From Methylococcaceae bacterium (lineage in GTDB: Bacteria > Pseudomonadota > Gammaproteobacteria > Methylococcales > Methylomonadaceae), in the NCBI GenBank assembly GCA_016715325.1, contig JADKAL010000014.1, positions 186,001 through 250,000 on the forward strand: a DNA stretch of 64,000 nt, in the 5' to 3' direction. Numbering within the stretch: position 1 is the stretch's first letter; each line of letters starts with the position of its first letter. This document shows positions 55,773 through 64,000 of this stretch, one piece after another. Under the pieces are notes generated by a model, which was not told the DNA's origin, made no database searches, and saw only the letters and a program-made list of their open reading frames with translations. The position numbers and the translations under genes were made by a program.

Positions 55773-58560
55773 TCAAAACCCGTAACTCCAAGTGACGTTC
55801 AGCGCATAATCCCGATCCGGCTGGTAGCCGTTGAAGTTGGTGTAGACCGGTTGCAGCCACTCGAACTTGAGGTTATTGCCTTGGAATGCGCCGTTAGGGA
55901 TGGTGACGTTAATCCCTAAGCCCAAATCGGCAAAACTTCCGCCGTAGTTTTGCGGCTGTCCGAAGGTGTCGACGTGTTGGTCGACATAAGGCACTTGGGC
56001 GGGATTACCGTTTGTGTCAGTTCCATCAACAAAAATGGTCGGATAGTGTCCACGGATTTCGCCTTGACTGGTGAAAACGCCACGCACCGTCGTACCCAGC
56101 CAGTCCGTCCATTGGTAGCCCCCCCAAGCCGTGCCCTGGAAGATGTCGCCGAAGGCGAAACCGGACTTGTTTCGGCTTTCAAGGCGGATGGTGCCGTTAA
56201 CCTGCGCACCCCAACTAAAATTGTCCGCTTCGCCGGTGTAAGTCAGTGCCGGTTTGAAGTCCCAGGTGCCGCTGCCCAATTGCATGCAGTAATGCAGGGG
56301 GTTGTTGTAGATTGGGTTAACGCCAGTTTTACGTTGCACTATATCGACATCGCCGGTCGGCGCGGTGCCGCCCAGCGCTATATTAAGCCGGTGGTGCTGT
56401 CTATCGTAGAGCGTGAATAAACCATATGCGCCAATATCGCCGATGCCGCCGGTCTGGTGTTCGTGTACCGAGCCGCCATGGCCTCCATGACCTCCGGATA
56501 GCTGTACATCGGGATTAGGTGTCATTGCCATATCCATGTCCGTCCACTGCGGCATCAGCATCAAGGTCAGCCAGTCGGTGGGGGCATACATCAAATCCAG
56601 CATGTGCATATTCATGGTCATATTGTTGGGCGTAACCGCGCATTCCGTGCCGTAACACCCATCCTGCCGCGCTTGGTCAATTGAAATCATTTGATCGCCC
56701 AAACGAAAGTCACCCGCCTGCACGTTACGCATGTAGCGGTAGCCCGCCATAAAATCGCCAGCCTTGGGTAAAACATGGTCGTATTGGACACCGGCAGGGG
56801 TATTACTTTGGCTATGATGTGCGCCATGTCCCACATGGTTACCGCCCATGCCGACCGAAGCCAGGTTAACTTTGAGCGCAGCGTTTGCCACCCAAAAATC
56901 GAAGTCGGCAAAATCCGCCTCGCCGCCCCCGCCCAGCTTTAAATTACCCTGGTGGGTGTAATACTCAAAGCCTGTCTCCAAGCTCACGCCTTTGGTGAAC
57001 TGCTTGCTTAATGTTAAGCCGCCACTTAACGTGCCGAAGCCCGACAAACGCTGGTCGCTGGAATAATACGGCGGTAAATCGCGTAAAATTCCAGTAGCAA
57101 TATTGTCTTCGCCATCGAGCTGGTTATTATCAAGGTCGATGTACCTAGAAACGCCGGTCGTATAAAAATCTGCCGCCGATTGCGAGTAGTAACGAATACG
57201 GGGTATAAGCGTCCAACCTGCGCCTAAAGGCTGTACCCATTCACCCTCAAAGGTATGGGCGTTAATGCCCCAATCGTCATGGGCAAAGCTGTAATCCAGG
57301 TGCAAGGCTGCATCCAGTGGTTCAATAAAATGATCGAAGCCGACGTGCCAATTGATCAAGTTGCGTTCGGGCGGCCTGACTTCCAGAAATATTCTGGCTT
57401 CGGGGTACTGGGCGAAATCATTTCCTGTGCCATCTTTCCAAACGTCAAAGCCGAATACGACTTTGTAAGGATTAGCCAAATAGCCAGTACTACGGGTAAA
57501 CCCGAAATCAACTCCGACAAGGCTGTTTTTGCTGAGTACCTGCGACAAACCTAATTGCACCCCCCAGTCCTGACGATTACCGATAAGTGTGTTTGCAGTT
57601 CGTTTATAACGTAAGCCACTATCGACTAGTTCTCTGTCAGCCACGATTTTGCCCGCACTTACCTTGGGCGGTTTGGGTTTGATATAGGCTTTATAGTTGC
57701 CGTCATCAAAAGATAAAATCAACGGTTGAGGAATCGTAGTATGAGGTGTCAAAATATCCTAAGCCGTCTGGGTCGAGCGTGGCATGGGTATCGCTGTTCG
57801 TATAACTTAAGCCCCAATTGAAAGTGGTTTGCTTTTGGTTGAAATCAAAATGACCACCGATATTGCCAAATCGCGATTCATAATCGTTTTCCACCGAAAT
57901 CCCGCCACCTATATTCAAGGAAGCTTCATCCCAGTCATACGACATTTTAAAATCACCCTGTTTTCGGGTTTCCGGCGAAGCGTAGGATAAGACGTGGGTC
58001 ATTTGGTTATTTATTTTGCCTTTTACATAGTTGCCGGTATTGCTGTCATAAATTGCTTGGTAATAATTTTTTATGTTTCTATCGGTAAAAACATAGCCCA
58101 TGCCGTGACCACTTACAGTAACTGGCGAGGCGCCCGTTACTGTGAAGCCGCCGGTTTGGTTGGCAGTCAATTTGATTGCGTTTCCTCCAGCAATAATCGG
58201 TGCTGTCCCCAGTGGTGTTGCGCCAGACCAGGTGTCTTGCAAATAATTAAACGAAAACTTAATCCGGTCAGTAAGACTAACTCGCGCCGAGCCGTGAATA
58301 CTTTCCACTTCAATCGGATTGAGGTTTTGCGGCAACTTTGTGAGGGCATCATGGTTTAAAAAATTCAAACCATAAATATCCCGCTTGCCTTCTTGATAGT
58401 GGCTGTACTGGAAATCCACGCTGTCGTCTTCGGCGGCATGGGCAGGATGCTGCACCAGACCTGGCAACACGAGCGCAGAAGCGATAAGCGCCTGCAAGGA
58501 AAGGTCTGGGTGGCGGTTGATAGTTGTTTCTGTCGTCTTGTTACCGTTGTTTGTGGTCAT
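55773..58560 (-). pseudogene. DUF3570 plus transporter-like outer-membrane barrel protein, copy 2, frameshifted
   Basis: Signal peptide (LQALIASALVLPGLVQHPAHA), then a DUF3570-like barrel (DFQYSHYQEGKRDIYG, ASPETRKQGDFKMSYDWDEA). A second barrel follows, like the transporter family with a Met-rich MNMHMLDLMYAPTDWLTLML motif, GHGGHGG and a QLGSGTWDFKPALTYTGE segment. It ends in Phe, as outer-membrane barrels do. The frame breaks at an A4 run on the plus strand (57715-57718; T4 in the gene, T3 expected: VDFIF should be VDLSFDDGNYKAYIK). The restored length is about 928 residues. It is paralogous to the next gene upstream. The His/Met-rich loops suggest metal binding. Confidence 0.75.
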
Positions 58561-58664
58561 TCTTCCCCCTGTTTGTGTTGAGGCTGGCCAAGCCGAATCT
58601 CTGTCGCGTTAAATTTTGGATAAGTGGTATCCCGTATGTCGGATTGTACATACGGGATGTTTGC

Positions 58665-59003
58665 CTATTTGTTCAAGGCATAATAGCCAAGTAGAAGATA
58701 GCAAGCGACGGCAAGGCCGGCATGGGCGATAAGGATCGCCTTGGGTATGGATTTGCCTTTATGGGCGCGAAAGCCCATGTAGACTCCTAAAAGGATGACA
58801 ACAACAGCCATGCCGATATTGTTGTAGAGACGGGTGTCGCCATCCAAAGCTGCGCCAATCACCAAAGCAGAACCGAACAGCGCCGCTGCGGCATGTAACC
58901 GAGGTAAAACTGCCCCTATAGGGCGGGTTTTCCAAGCATCACCTACCATTGATATCCCCATGAGGGCGACCATTGTGAACACAAATAATGAACCGAATAA
59001 CAT
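58665..59003 (-). CDS. Small four-helix membrane protein between the two barrel genes
   Basis: 112 residues, almost wholly hydrophobic: LFGSLFVFTMVALMGISMVG, LHAAAALFGSALVIGAA, MAVVVILLGVYMGF and ILIAHAGLAVACYLLLGYY give about four membrane segments. AAGGAGTTATTAAATT before the ATG is a ribosome-binding site. Single histidines in helices 2 and 4 could bind heme or metal, but no family is recognised. The position inside the barrel/HMA cluster suggests a linked role. Confidence 0.6.
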   Translation of the reverse strand: MLFGSLFVFTMVALMGISMVGDAWKTRPIGAVLPRLHAAAALFGSALVIGAALDGDTRLYNNIGMAVVVILLGVYMGFRAHKGKSIPKAILIAHAGLAVACYLLLGYYALNK

Positions 59004-59148
59004 AATTTAATAACTCCTTATAATTTAAAAAAAGACGGTTAACCCTGGCAGGCATTTCGTGTAACCAGGGCAACATCAGGTGGAGACCGAATGGCGGGTA
59101 AAATGGCGTTTCCCCTAAAGCTATATAAATTCACCAAAACAATCAGCA

Positions 59149-61890
59149 TCAAAACCCAACACTCCAGGTAAAATTTAACGCATAATCCCGGTCGAGTTGG
59201 TAGCCGTTGTAATCGGTATGCACAGGTTGAAGCCACTCGAACTTTAAGCTGTTACCTGCAAACGCGCCGCTGGGGACGGTGACGTTAACGCCAAGGCCGA
59301 GATCCACAAATTGGCCGCCGTAGTTACCGGGGAAGTCGATGGGGCCGATGTGTTGGGGAATGAAAGGGACTATCTCGCCGGTGTTGAAGTCGGTTACTAG
59401 TTCTTGACTTGGTCGGAGCAACCCGTGAATCCGGTCTTGCCAGGTGTAAACGCCGCGCACGGTGGTCGCCAACCAGTTAGTTCAGTTATAACCGCCCCAG
59501 ACACTACCCTGGAAGATGTCGCCCAGGCGGTAGCCAGATTCGTTTTTTCCTTCTAACCTAACGGTAGCGTTGGTCTGTGCTCCCCAGAGGAAGTTGTCCA
59601 GCTCGCCCGTGTAGGTCAAGGCAGGCTTGAAATCCCAGGTGCCGCTGCCCAGTTGCATACCGTAGTGGATTTTTTGATCGTAAACTGGATTCATGGCGGT
59701 TTTTCTTAAAACAATATCGACATCGCCAGTGGGAGCTGTTCCGCCTAGGCTAACCGTCAGTTGATGGTTGGGATGCTCAAAAGCCTTAAATAAGGCGTAC
59801 ATGCCAGTATCGCCGATGCCGCCAGTCTGGTGGGCGTGGATAGTGCTGTGTCCGCCGTGACCGATGTCGATAAACTGGAATTTGTCGTTTGGCGTCATCT
59901 TCATTTCCATGTCCATCCATTGCGGCATCAGCATCAGGGTTAACCAGTCGGTAGGTGCGTACATCAGGTCCAGCATGTGCATGTTCATCGACATAAACTT
60001 GGGCGTGACTGCACAAGGCTTGCCGTCGCAACCTATTGTGTTAACCGTATCTAAACCGACCGAGTTGTTGCCAGAATGCATGTCGCCCTGTTGGTCAGAG
60101 CGCATGTAGCGGTAGCCTGCCATAAAATCACCTACTTTCGGTAAGGTGTGGTCGAACATGACTCCAGCGGGCGCATTGGAATGATAGTGATGATGCACGT
60201 CATGTCCTTCATGGCCAGCACCACTTGTATTTAACGCCCCCAGGTTAACCTTGAGTGCAGCATTGGCGACCCAGTAATCGTAATCGGCAAAAGCTTGTTC
60301 GCCACCGCCGCCTATTTTCAGGCTGCCCTGGTGGGTGTAGTATTCAAAGCCGGTTTCCAGGCTGACACCTTTTCTGAACTGTTTCTCGACGGTCACCCCG
60401 CCCGACAAAGTGCCGAAGCCGGACAGGCGTTGGTCGCTGGAGTAGTGCTTGGGAAATTCCTGGATAGGTTTTGTACCGACAACATTACCGTCAGCGTCTT
60501 TTATATAATCATCCAGCTTATAAATAGCCGTCGTATAAAAATCCGCCGCCGATTGTGAGTAATAACGGATGCGCGGCGTGACTGTCCAGCCCGCTCCCAA
60601 AGGCTGCACCCAATCGGCCTCAAAGGTATGGGCATTGATGTTCCAATCGTCATGGGCAAAGCTATAATCGAAGTGAAAAGCGGCATCCAGGGGTTCGATG
60701 TAACGGTCATAACCCAAATGCCAATTGAACAAATTACGCTCATCCGGCCGGATTTCCAACAATGAACTACTTGCACTTCTTCCATAGAGGTTAGTTATGG
60801 CGATCTCCTGGCCTGGGTCGAAGGTGGCAACATGCCCATACACTACTTTATAAGGGTTGGCCAAATAGCCCGTGCTGCGGGTGTAGCTTAAGTCGATGGA
60901 AGCTAGCGAATCTTTATCCAGCACTTGGGTCAAGCCCAAATGACTGCCCCAATCTTGGCGATTGCCGTGAAGGACGGCACTTGTTCGTGAAATTTGATCA
61001 AATTCGTCGGTTGTATAAGTGCTTTCGATATAACCGGAAGGCGCATGAGTTGGCATATAAAAAGCGTCATTGTCGTACATTTCCGTGTTGATAAACGGTA
61101 AGGCATCCGGATCCAGTGTCGCAGTCGTATCGCTGTTGGTATAGCTTAGGCCCCAGTTGAATGTGGTCTGTTTTTGGTTGAAATCGAAACGCCCGCCCAC
61201 ATTACCAAAGCGGGATTCATAATCGTTTTCTATGGAAATACCGCCGCCGACATCAATCGAAGCACTATCCCATTCGTAAGTGAGTTTGAAATCGCCTTGT
61301 TTGCGGGTTTCCGGCGAAGCATAAGACAACACATGGGTAAGCTGGTTATTGCGCAGACCTGGTAAGTATTGATTACTTGCCGAATCGTATTTGACATCAT
61401 AAAAATTGCCTTTCCGGTCAACAAAAATATCCGAAAGTCCAGAGCCGTTTCCCGCATACGGGGATGCGCCGGTAATTGCGACAACATTACCTTGGCTGTC
61501 TCTAATCGATTTAGGGAAATTGCCGTTTCTAATAGTTGGCGCAGTTCCAATCGGAGTTGCGCCAGACCAAGTGTCTTGGGTGTAATTGAAAGCGAACTTG
61601 ATGCGATCGGTCAGGGTAAACTTACCGCTACCGTGAACGCTATCCACTTCAATCGGGTTTAGGTTTTGCGGTAATTTTTCTATGCCACTTAAACCATAAC
61701 CATAAATATCCCGCTTACCTTCCTGGTAATGGCTGTACTGGAAATCCACGTTGTTGTCTTCCGCCGCTTGTGCTGGTTGGTTTAACAATCCGGGCAGCAC
61801 CAGCGCGGTGGTGGTAAGGACTTGCAAAGATAAGCGTGAGTGCTGAGCGTCGGTCATTATGGTGGTGTTATTTTTTTTGTTTTCTACCAT
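59149..61890 (-). pseudogene. DUF3570 plus transporter-like outer-membrane barrel protein, copy 1, with in-frame stop
   Basis: About 913 residues if the stop is ignored. Signal peptide (VLTTTALVLPGLLNQPAQA), then the same two-barrel layout as copy 2. The His-rich loop HEGHDVHHHYHSN, the Met-rich MNMHMLDLMYAPTDWLTLML and a second loop GHGGHSTIHAHQTGG are present, and the C-terminus is NFTWSVGF. A TGA (59482-59484) replaces the Trp codon seen in copy 2 (WGGYQWTDWL versus GGYN-stop-TNWL); the frame is otherwise continuous. The premature product lacks the final barrel strands. It may be a real nonsense change or a base-call error. Confidence 0.75.
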
Positions 61891-62036
61891 ACTTCCTCCA
61901 GATGGCTGCGGGTTTCGATTACCGAATCGCTACCGAAAAAAATATTGCATCAGTTATTTTTAAAATAAGTTCAAAGTTCCACGCTCCGGCGTGGGGACTA
62001 CTCAGAGCCTTTCCCAAATGCAAAATCAATCCAACC

Positions 62037-62279
62037 TTACAAACTAGTCTCCGTAAAGGCTGTTAATATCTGGCCTAGGGTTGCGTGTTTCGCTCGTATG
62101 CGGATCGCTCCGTCTTTAGTGCTAGGCAAGGCGATTTGAACACTGGCTTGGCTGCTTTTGGGCTTATCGTTGGGTTTTGGAATTTTAGTGGTCTCGCTGG
62201 CGGCGAAAATTGTTTGAGTGAAAGGTAAGAGAGAAAAAACCGGCAGAATCAACCAACTCAAATAAACTTTTTTGGGCAT
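62037..62279 (-). CDS. Small secreted protein, possibly truncated STN/secretin-like start
   Basis: 80 residues. Signal peptide (LSWLILPVFSLLPFTQTIF, cleavage near AAS), then a Lys/Pro linker and IRIRAKHATLGQILTAFTET, which resembles the first helix-strand unit of STN/secretin N domains. The frame ends there, so it may be a truncated gene. It lies upstream of the barrel genes on the same strand and could head the cluster. Confidence 0.45.
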   Translation of the reverse strand: MPKKVYLSWLILPVFSLLPFTQTIFAASETTKIPKPNDKPKSSQASVQIALPSTKDGAIRIRAKHATLGQILTAFTETSL

Positions 62280-62439
62280 TTCTTTCCAACAAATCGATAT
62301 CGCTCAGGGTTGGTTCCGCTTGTAAAGAAAGGAAGCAACATCTTGCCGTTTGTTCCGTAATTGTCGAAAAATTTGAGAAGAAATACCCTTACTCGACATA
62401 ACTGCATTGGCTTTACTTCTAATAAAACTTAGTCTCCTT

Positions 62440-62480
62440 AAAAAAAGTGCGAGTAATAGGCTTGGCTCTATTACCCGCAC
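62440..62480 (-). terminator. Rho-independent terminator on the minus strand, 690 bases past the BatD-like gene
   Basis: GTGCGGGTAATAG and CTATTACTCGCAC pair over 13 bases (one mismatch) around AGCCAAGC, followed by TTTTTTT on the minus strand. No gene ends just before it, so it may close a long 3' leader or a small RNA. Confidence 0.75.
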
Positions 62481-62823
62481 AAGAGAGGAAGGTATAACTC
62501 ATTGGAAATAAGAAAGTCGAACGAGTTAAAAACGATGCATAACTGCAATACGTTAGCGCTTTAGTACATGCTGAACGATTAGCGGCTTAACTACATCCCT
62601 AAGATTAGAGCGGACGTAGAATTTAAATTATTCAGCTTGGCTTGCTGCATTAACACAAAATGTAAAGCAGTTACCGTGCCAATTTATTGGGATGAAAGGA
62701 GTTTGACGGTTGGAACTGGAAAATATATAAATATATGATTTTAAATGAATAAAAATCTCTATTGGCTGATAAAAAACTTTGACTTATTAACGTCGACAGG
62801 TGTGTCTATCTTTTATTTTGAAA

Positions 62824-62938
62824 AAGTGTGTGATATGCCGCATATTTAAGGAAATTAGCTCCGTCTGAAACGCCCTAACTACGGGGTTTCCAGAAAAAAG
62901 TGTGTGAAATGACACATTAGGTGTGTGATATCACACAC
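62824..62938. promoter_or_regulatory. Operator-like cluster of GTGTGTGA repeats with a perfect 18-bp palindrome
   Basis: Three related sites: AGTGTGTGATATG near 62825, AGTGTGTGAAATGACACA near 62899, and the perfect palindrome GTGTGTGATATCACACAC at 62921-62938, two of them with A-rich 5' flanks. The second is a weaker palindrome with an AAATG centre. This is the layout of a dimeric regulator's binding sites. The central spacing (TGTGA-TA-TCACA) is too short for CRP. Confidence 0.55.
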
Positions 62939-63059
62939 TTTTTAGTGGACAAAGGGGGGCGTATCCGCGCATTTAAAGCGTTTGGACTTTTGGTAGTGGG
63001 TTAATTTGTGTTTTCTAATGAGGATGTCGGCTTTATATCAGTGAGTCACGTCTATTTTA

Positions 63060-63102
63060 GAGTGACAAACCTTTTATAACCTTGATGGTAGGTTTGTCAC
63101 TC
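63060..63102. repeat. Dispersed hairpin repeat, copy B
   Basis: GAGTGACAAACC and GGTTTGTCACTC form a perfect 12-bp stem with a longer loop containing TTATAACCTTGATGGTA. Flanks resemble those of the copy at 52279 (GTCTATTTTAG before; TAAAGTC...CAGGCTTAACCTACCA after). Confidence 0.55.
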
Positions 63103-63168
63103 ACTGAATATAAAGTCAAATTACAGGCTTAACCTACCACGGATTTTTTGCCGTTTAGCTAACGCCTT

Positions 63169-64000
63169 TTATATGCGATGTAAAGGTTCAAGAACATGTT
63201 GTTCCTGCCTCGGCGTTTTTTTCATGGCGTTGTTTTCGGAAAAGGCTTGGTAAAGTTTTTTACCTGTCCATATATGCTTATCTTTGGCATAAAGGCACTG
63301 GTTAAGACTCAGAATCTCATCTCTTAAGCGGGCGTCGCAATGTTCCGCTAACGTCCCAAGATTAACCGCATTAAATTTTTGTTTCCCCCATGCCAATAAA
63401 GCTTCTTTCGCTGCATGAGGGTTGTCTTTTGCGCAGGCATCTTTTAGTTTATTACCGCTGTGCTTTAATTCATGTTCAAGGTCATTGTGAATACGATTTT
63501 GAGTTACGGTTTTACTTTGTCGGTCACGCCGCCGGTCCAATACAAAGTAAACCACGGTCGTAAGCCAACCTAAAGCTAACCCCAAGGAAACCCACGACCA
63601 GATGTTTTCTTGAGATTTTGCATGACTAGCGGCTTCCGGTTTAGTTACTGTAGTCTCGGCATTTACGGCAGACTTTGACGATTCGGACAAAGGCTTGGCG
63701 GGGGGTGTTTCCTGCATTTTCCCTGTATCTCCAACCACATTGATGACAGTTTCAGGAATCAGCGCAATTTCCATCTTATGCGTCTTGATATTAAACCAAG
63801 GGATTTCGATGGCCGGTAAGCTATGTTTTCCGGCTGTCGCTGGAATGAAGGCAATTTTTTCCTGCCGGGTAGCGGTGATGCCTTCAGGATTTTTTTGTTC
63901 ATTTAATACCGGTTTATCAGGATACGTTTTAATTGCGGCATCGGTTTTTACAATATTCAATTCCGGTAATTGTCCAACGGTGGTGCCGACCCCGCGTAAT
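63169..64000 (-). CDS. BatD-like protein, C-terminal part (partial at window edge)
   Basis: The frame is open to the right edge and continues beyond it, so the start is not in this window. The visible region has the BatD pattern: GVGTTVGQLPELN, then AAIKTYPDKPVLNE, KIAFIPATAGKHSLPAIEIP and WFNIKTHKMEIALIPE. After a Ser/Thr/Pro linker comes one membrane helix (WVSLGLALGWLTTVVYFVL) and a cytoplasmic helical tail (AAKEALLAWGKQKFNAVNLG). BatD proteins work with MoxR ATPase and VWA-domain BatA/BatB membrane proteins, which would be expected just outside the window. Confidence 0.7.
   Translation of the reverse strand, partial: LRGVGTTVGQLPELNIVKTDAAIKTYPDKPVLNEQKNPEGITATRQEKIAFIPATAGKHSLPAIEIPWFNIKTHKMEIALIPETVINVVGDTGKMQETPPAKPLSESSKSAVNAETTVTKPEAASHAKSQENIWSWVSLGLALGWLTTVVYFVLDRRRDRQSKTVTQNRIHNDLEHELKHSGNKLKDACAKDNPHAAKEALLAWGKQKFNAVNLGTLAEHCDARLRDEILSLNQCLYAKDKHIWTGKKLYQAFSENNAMKKTPRQEQHVLEPLHRI

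Larger units (their letters stand above)
62280..63168. other. Long intergenic region with operator-like repeats and an orphan terminator
   Basis: 889 bases without a convincing reading frame on either strand. It holds the terminator, palindromic repeats and hairpin repeat listed separately. The part 62500-62800 is AT-rich. Confidence 0.6.

Noticed and set aside
59482..59484. TGA as selenocysteine or recoded tryptophan
   Set aside because: No SECIS-like element is seen, the paralogue has Trp, and TGA ends other genes in the window normally.
62921..62938. CRP/FNR site
   Set aside because: CRP needs TGTGA and TCACA six bases apart; here they are two bases apart, and FNR half-sites (TTGAT) are absent.
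1..64000. CRISPR array or cas genes
   Set aside because: No set of regularly spaced direct repeats and no cas-like protein was seen; the short repeats present are inverted and irregularly placed.

Overview
The window reads as chromosomal DNA of a moderate-GC gammaproteobacterium. The gene blocks (mnmG-rsmG-parA-parB, scpA-scpB-rluB, asmA-mutY-yggX, trxA/rho, rhlB, nudE, lpxB) and a type A RNase P RNA fit that class. A full glycogen cluster with a GH57 enzyme and the AsmA/MutY/YggX order would suit a type I methanotroph (Methylococcales). No methane-oxidation gene is present, so the genus-level guess is inference.

Layout. 1-7.7 kb: OmpA-like tail, lpxB, secreted and lipoprotein genes, rnpB on the minus strand, and a large secreted beta-propeller protein. 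7.7-17.4 kb: an accessory region. It opens with remnants (a decayed small basic gene, a lipase broken by a MITE-like repeat) and a second MITE-like repeat. It continues with a candidate defence island: a DndC-type PP-loop domain fused to an HNH nuclease; a DUF4297/Cap4-type nuclease with an SMC-like ATPase (Lamassu/ABC-3C-like) that is frameshifted and split by an IS630 element; and an ABC ATPase plus DUF4435 pair resembling PARIS. It ends at a 55-residue ArfA-like gene whose stop codon lies in a hairpin loop. 17.4-21.7 kb: mnmG, rsmG, parA, parB. 21.7-29.9 kb: glycogen metabolism, with GH57, malQ and glgC diverging from glgB and glgA. 29.9-52.2 kb: housekeeping genes, peroxiredoxins, galU, an AP2-like gene, asmA-mutY-yggX, uppP, rho, trxA, rhlB and nudE. 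52.2-64 kb: a second accessory region with a DUF4266 lipoprotein, an FKBP remnant hit by a second IS630 copy, an HMA-TauE/SafE membrane protein, two tandem His/Met-rich outer-membrane barrel proteins (DUF3570 plus transporter-like barrel) and a BatD-like tail. I infer a metal, probably copper, handling locus.

A property of the whole window matters for interpretation. At least six genes are broken by single-base length changes in short homopolymer runs, including the normally conserved mnmG, and IS630 copy 2 carries about a dozen small indels but few substitutions. Part of the apparent gene decay may therefore be sequencing or assembly error. Frameshifted genes are listed as pseudogenes only in the sense that this sequence does not encode them intact.
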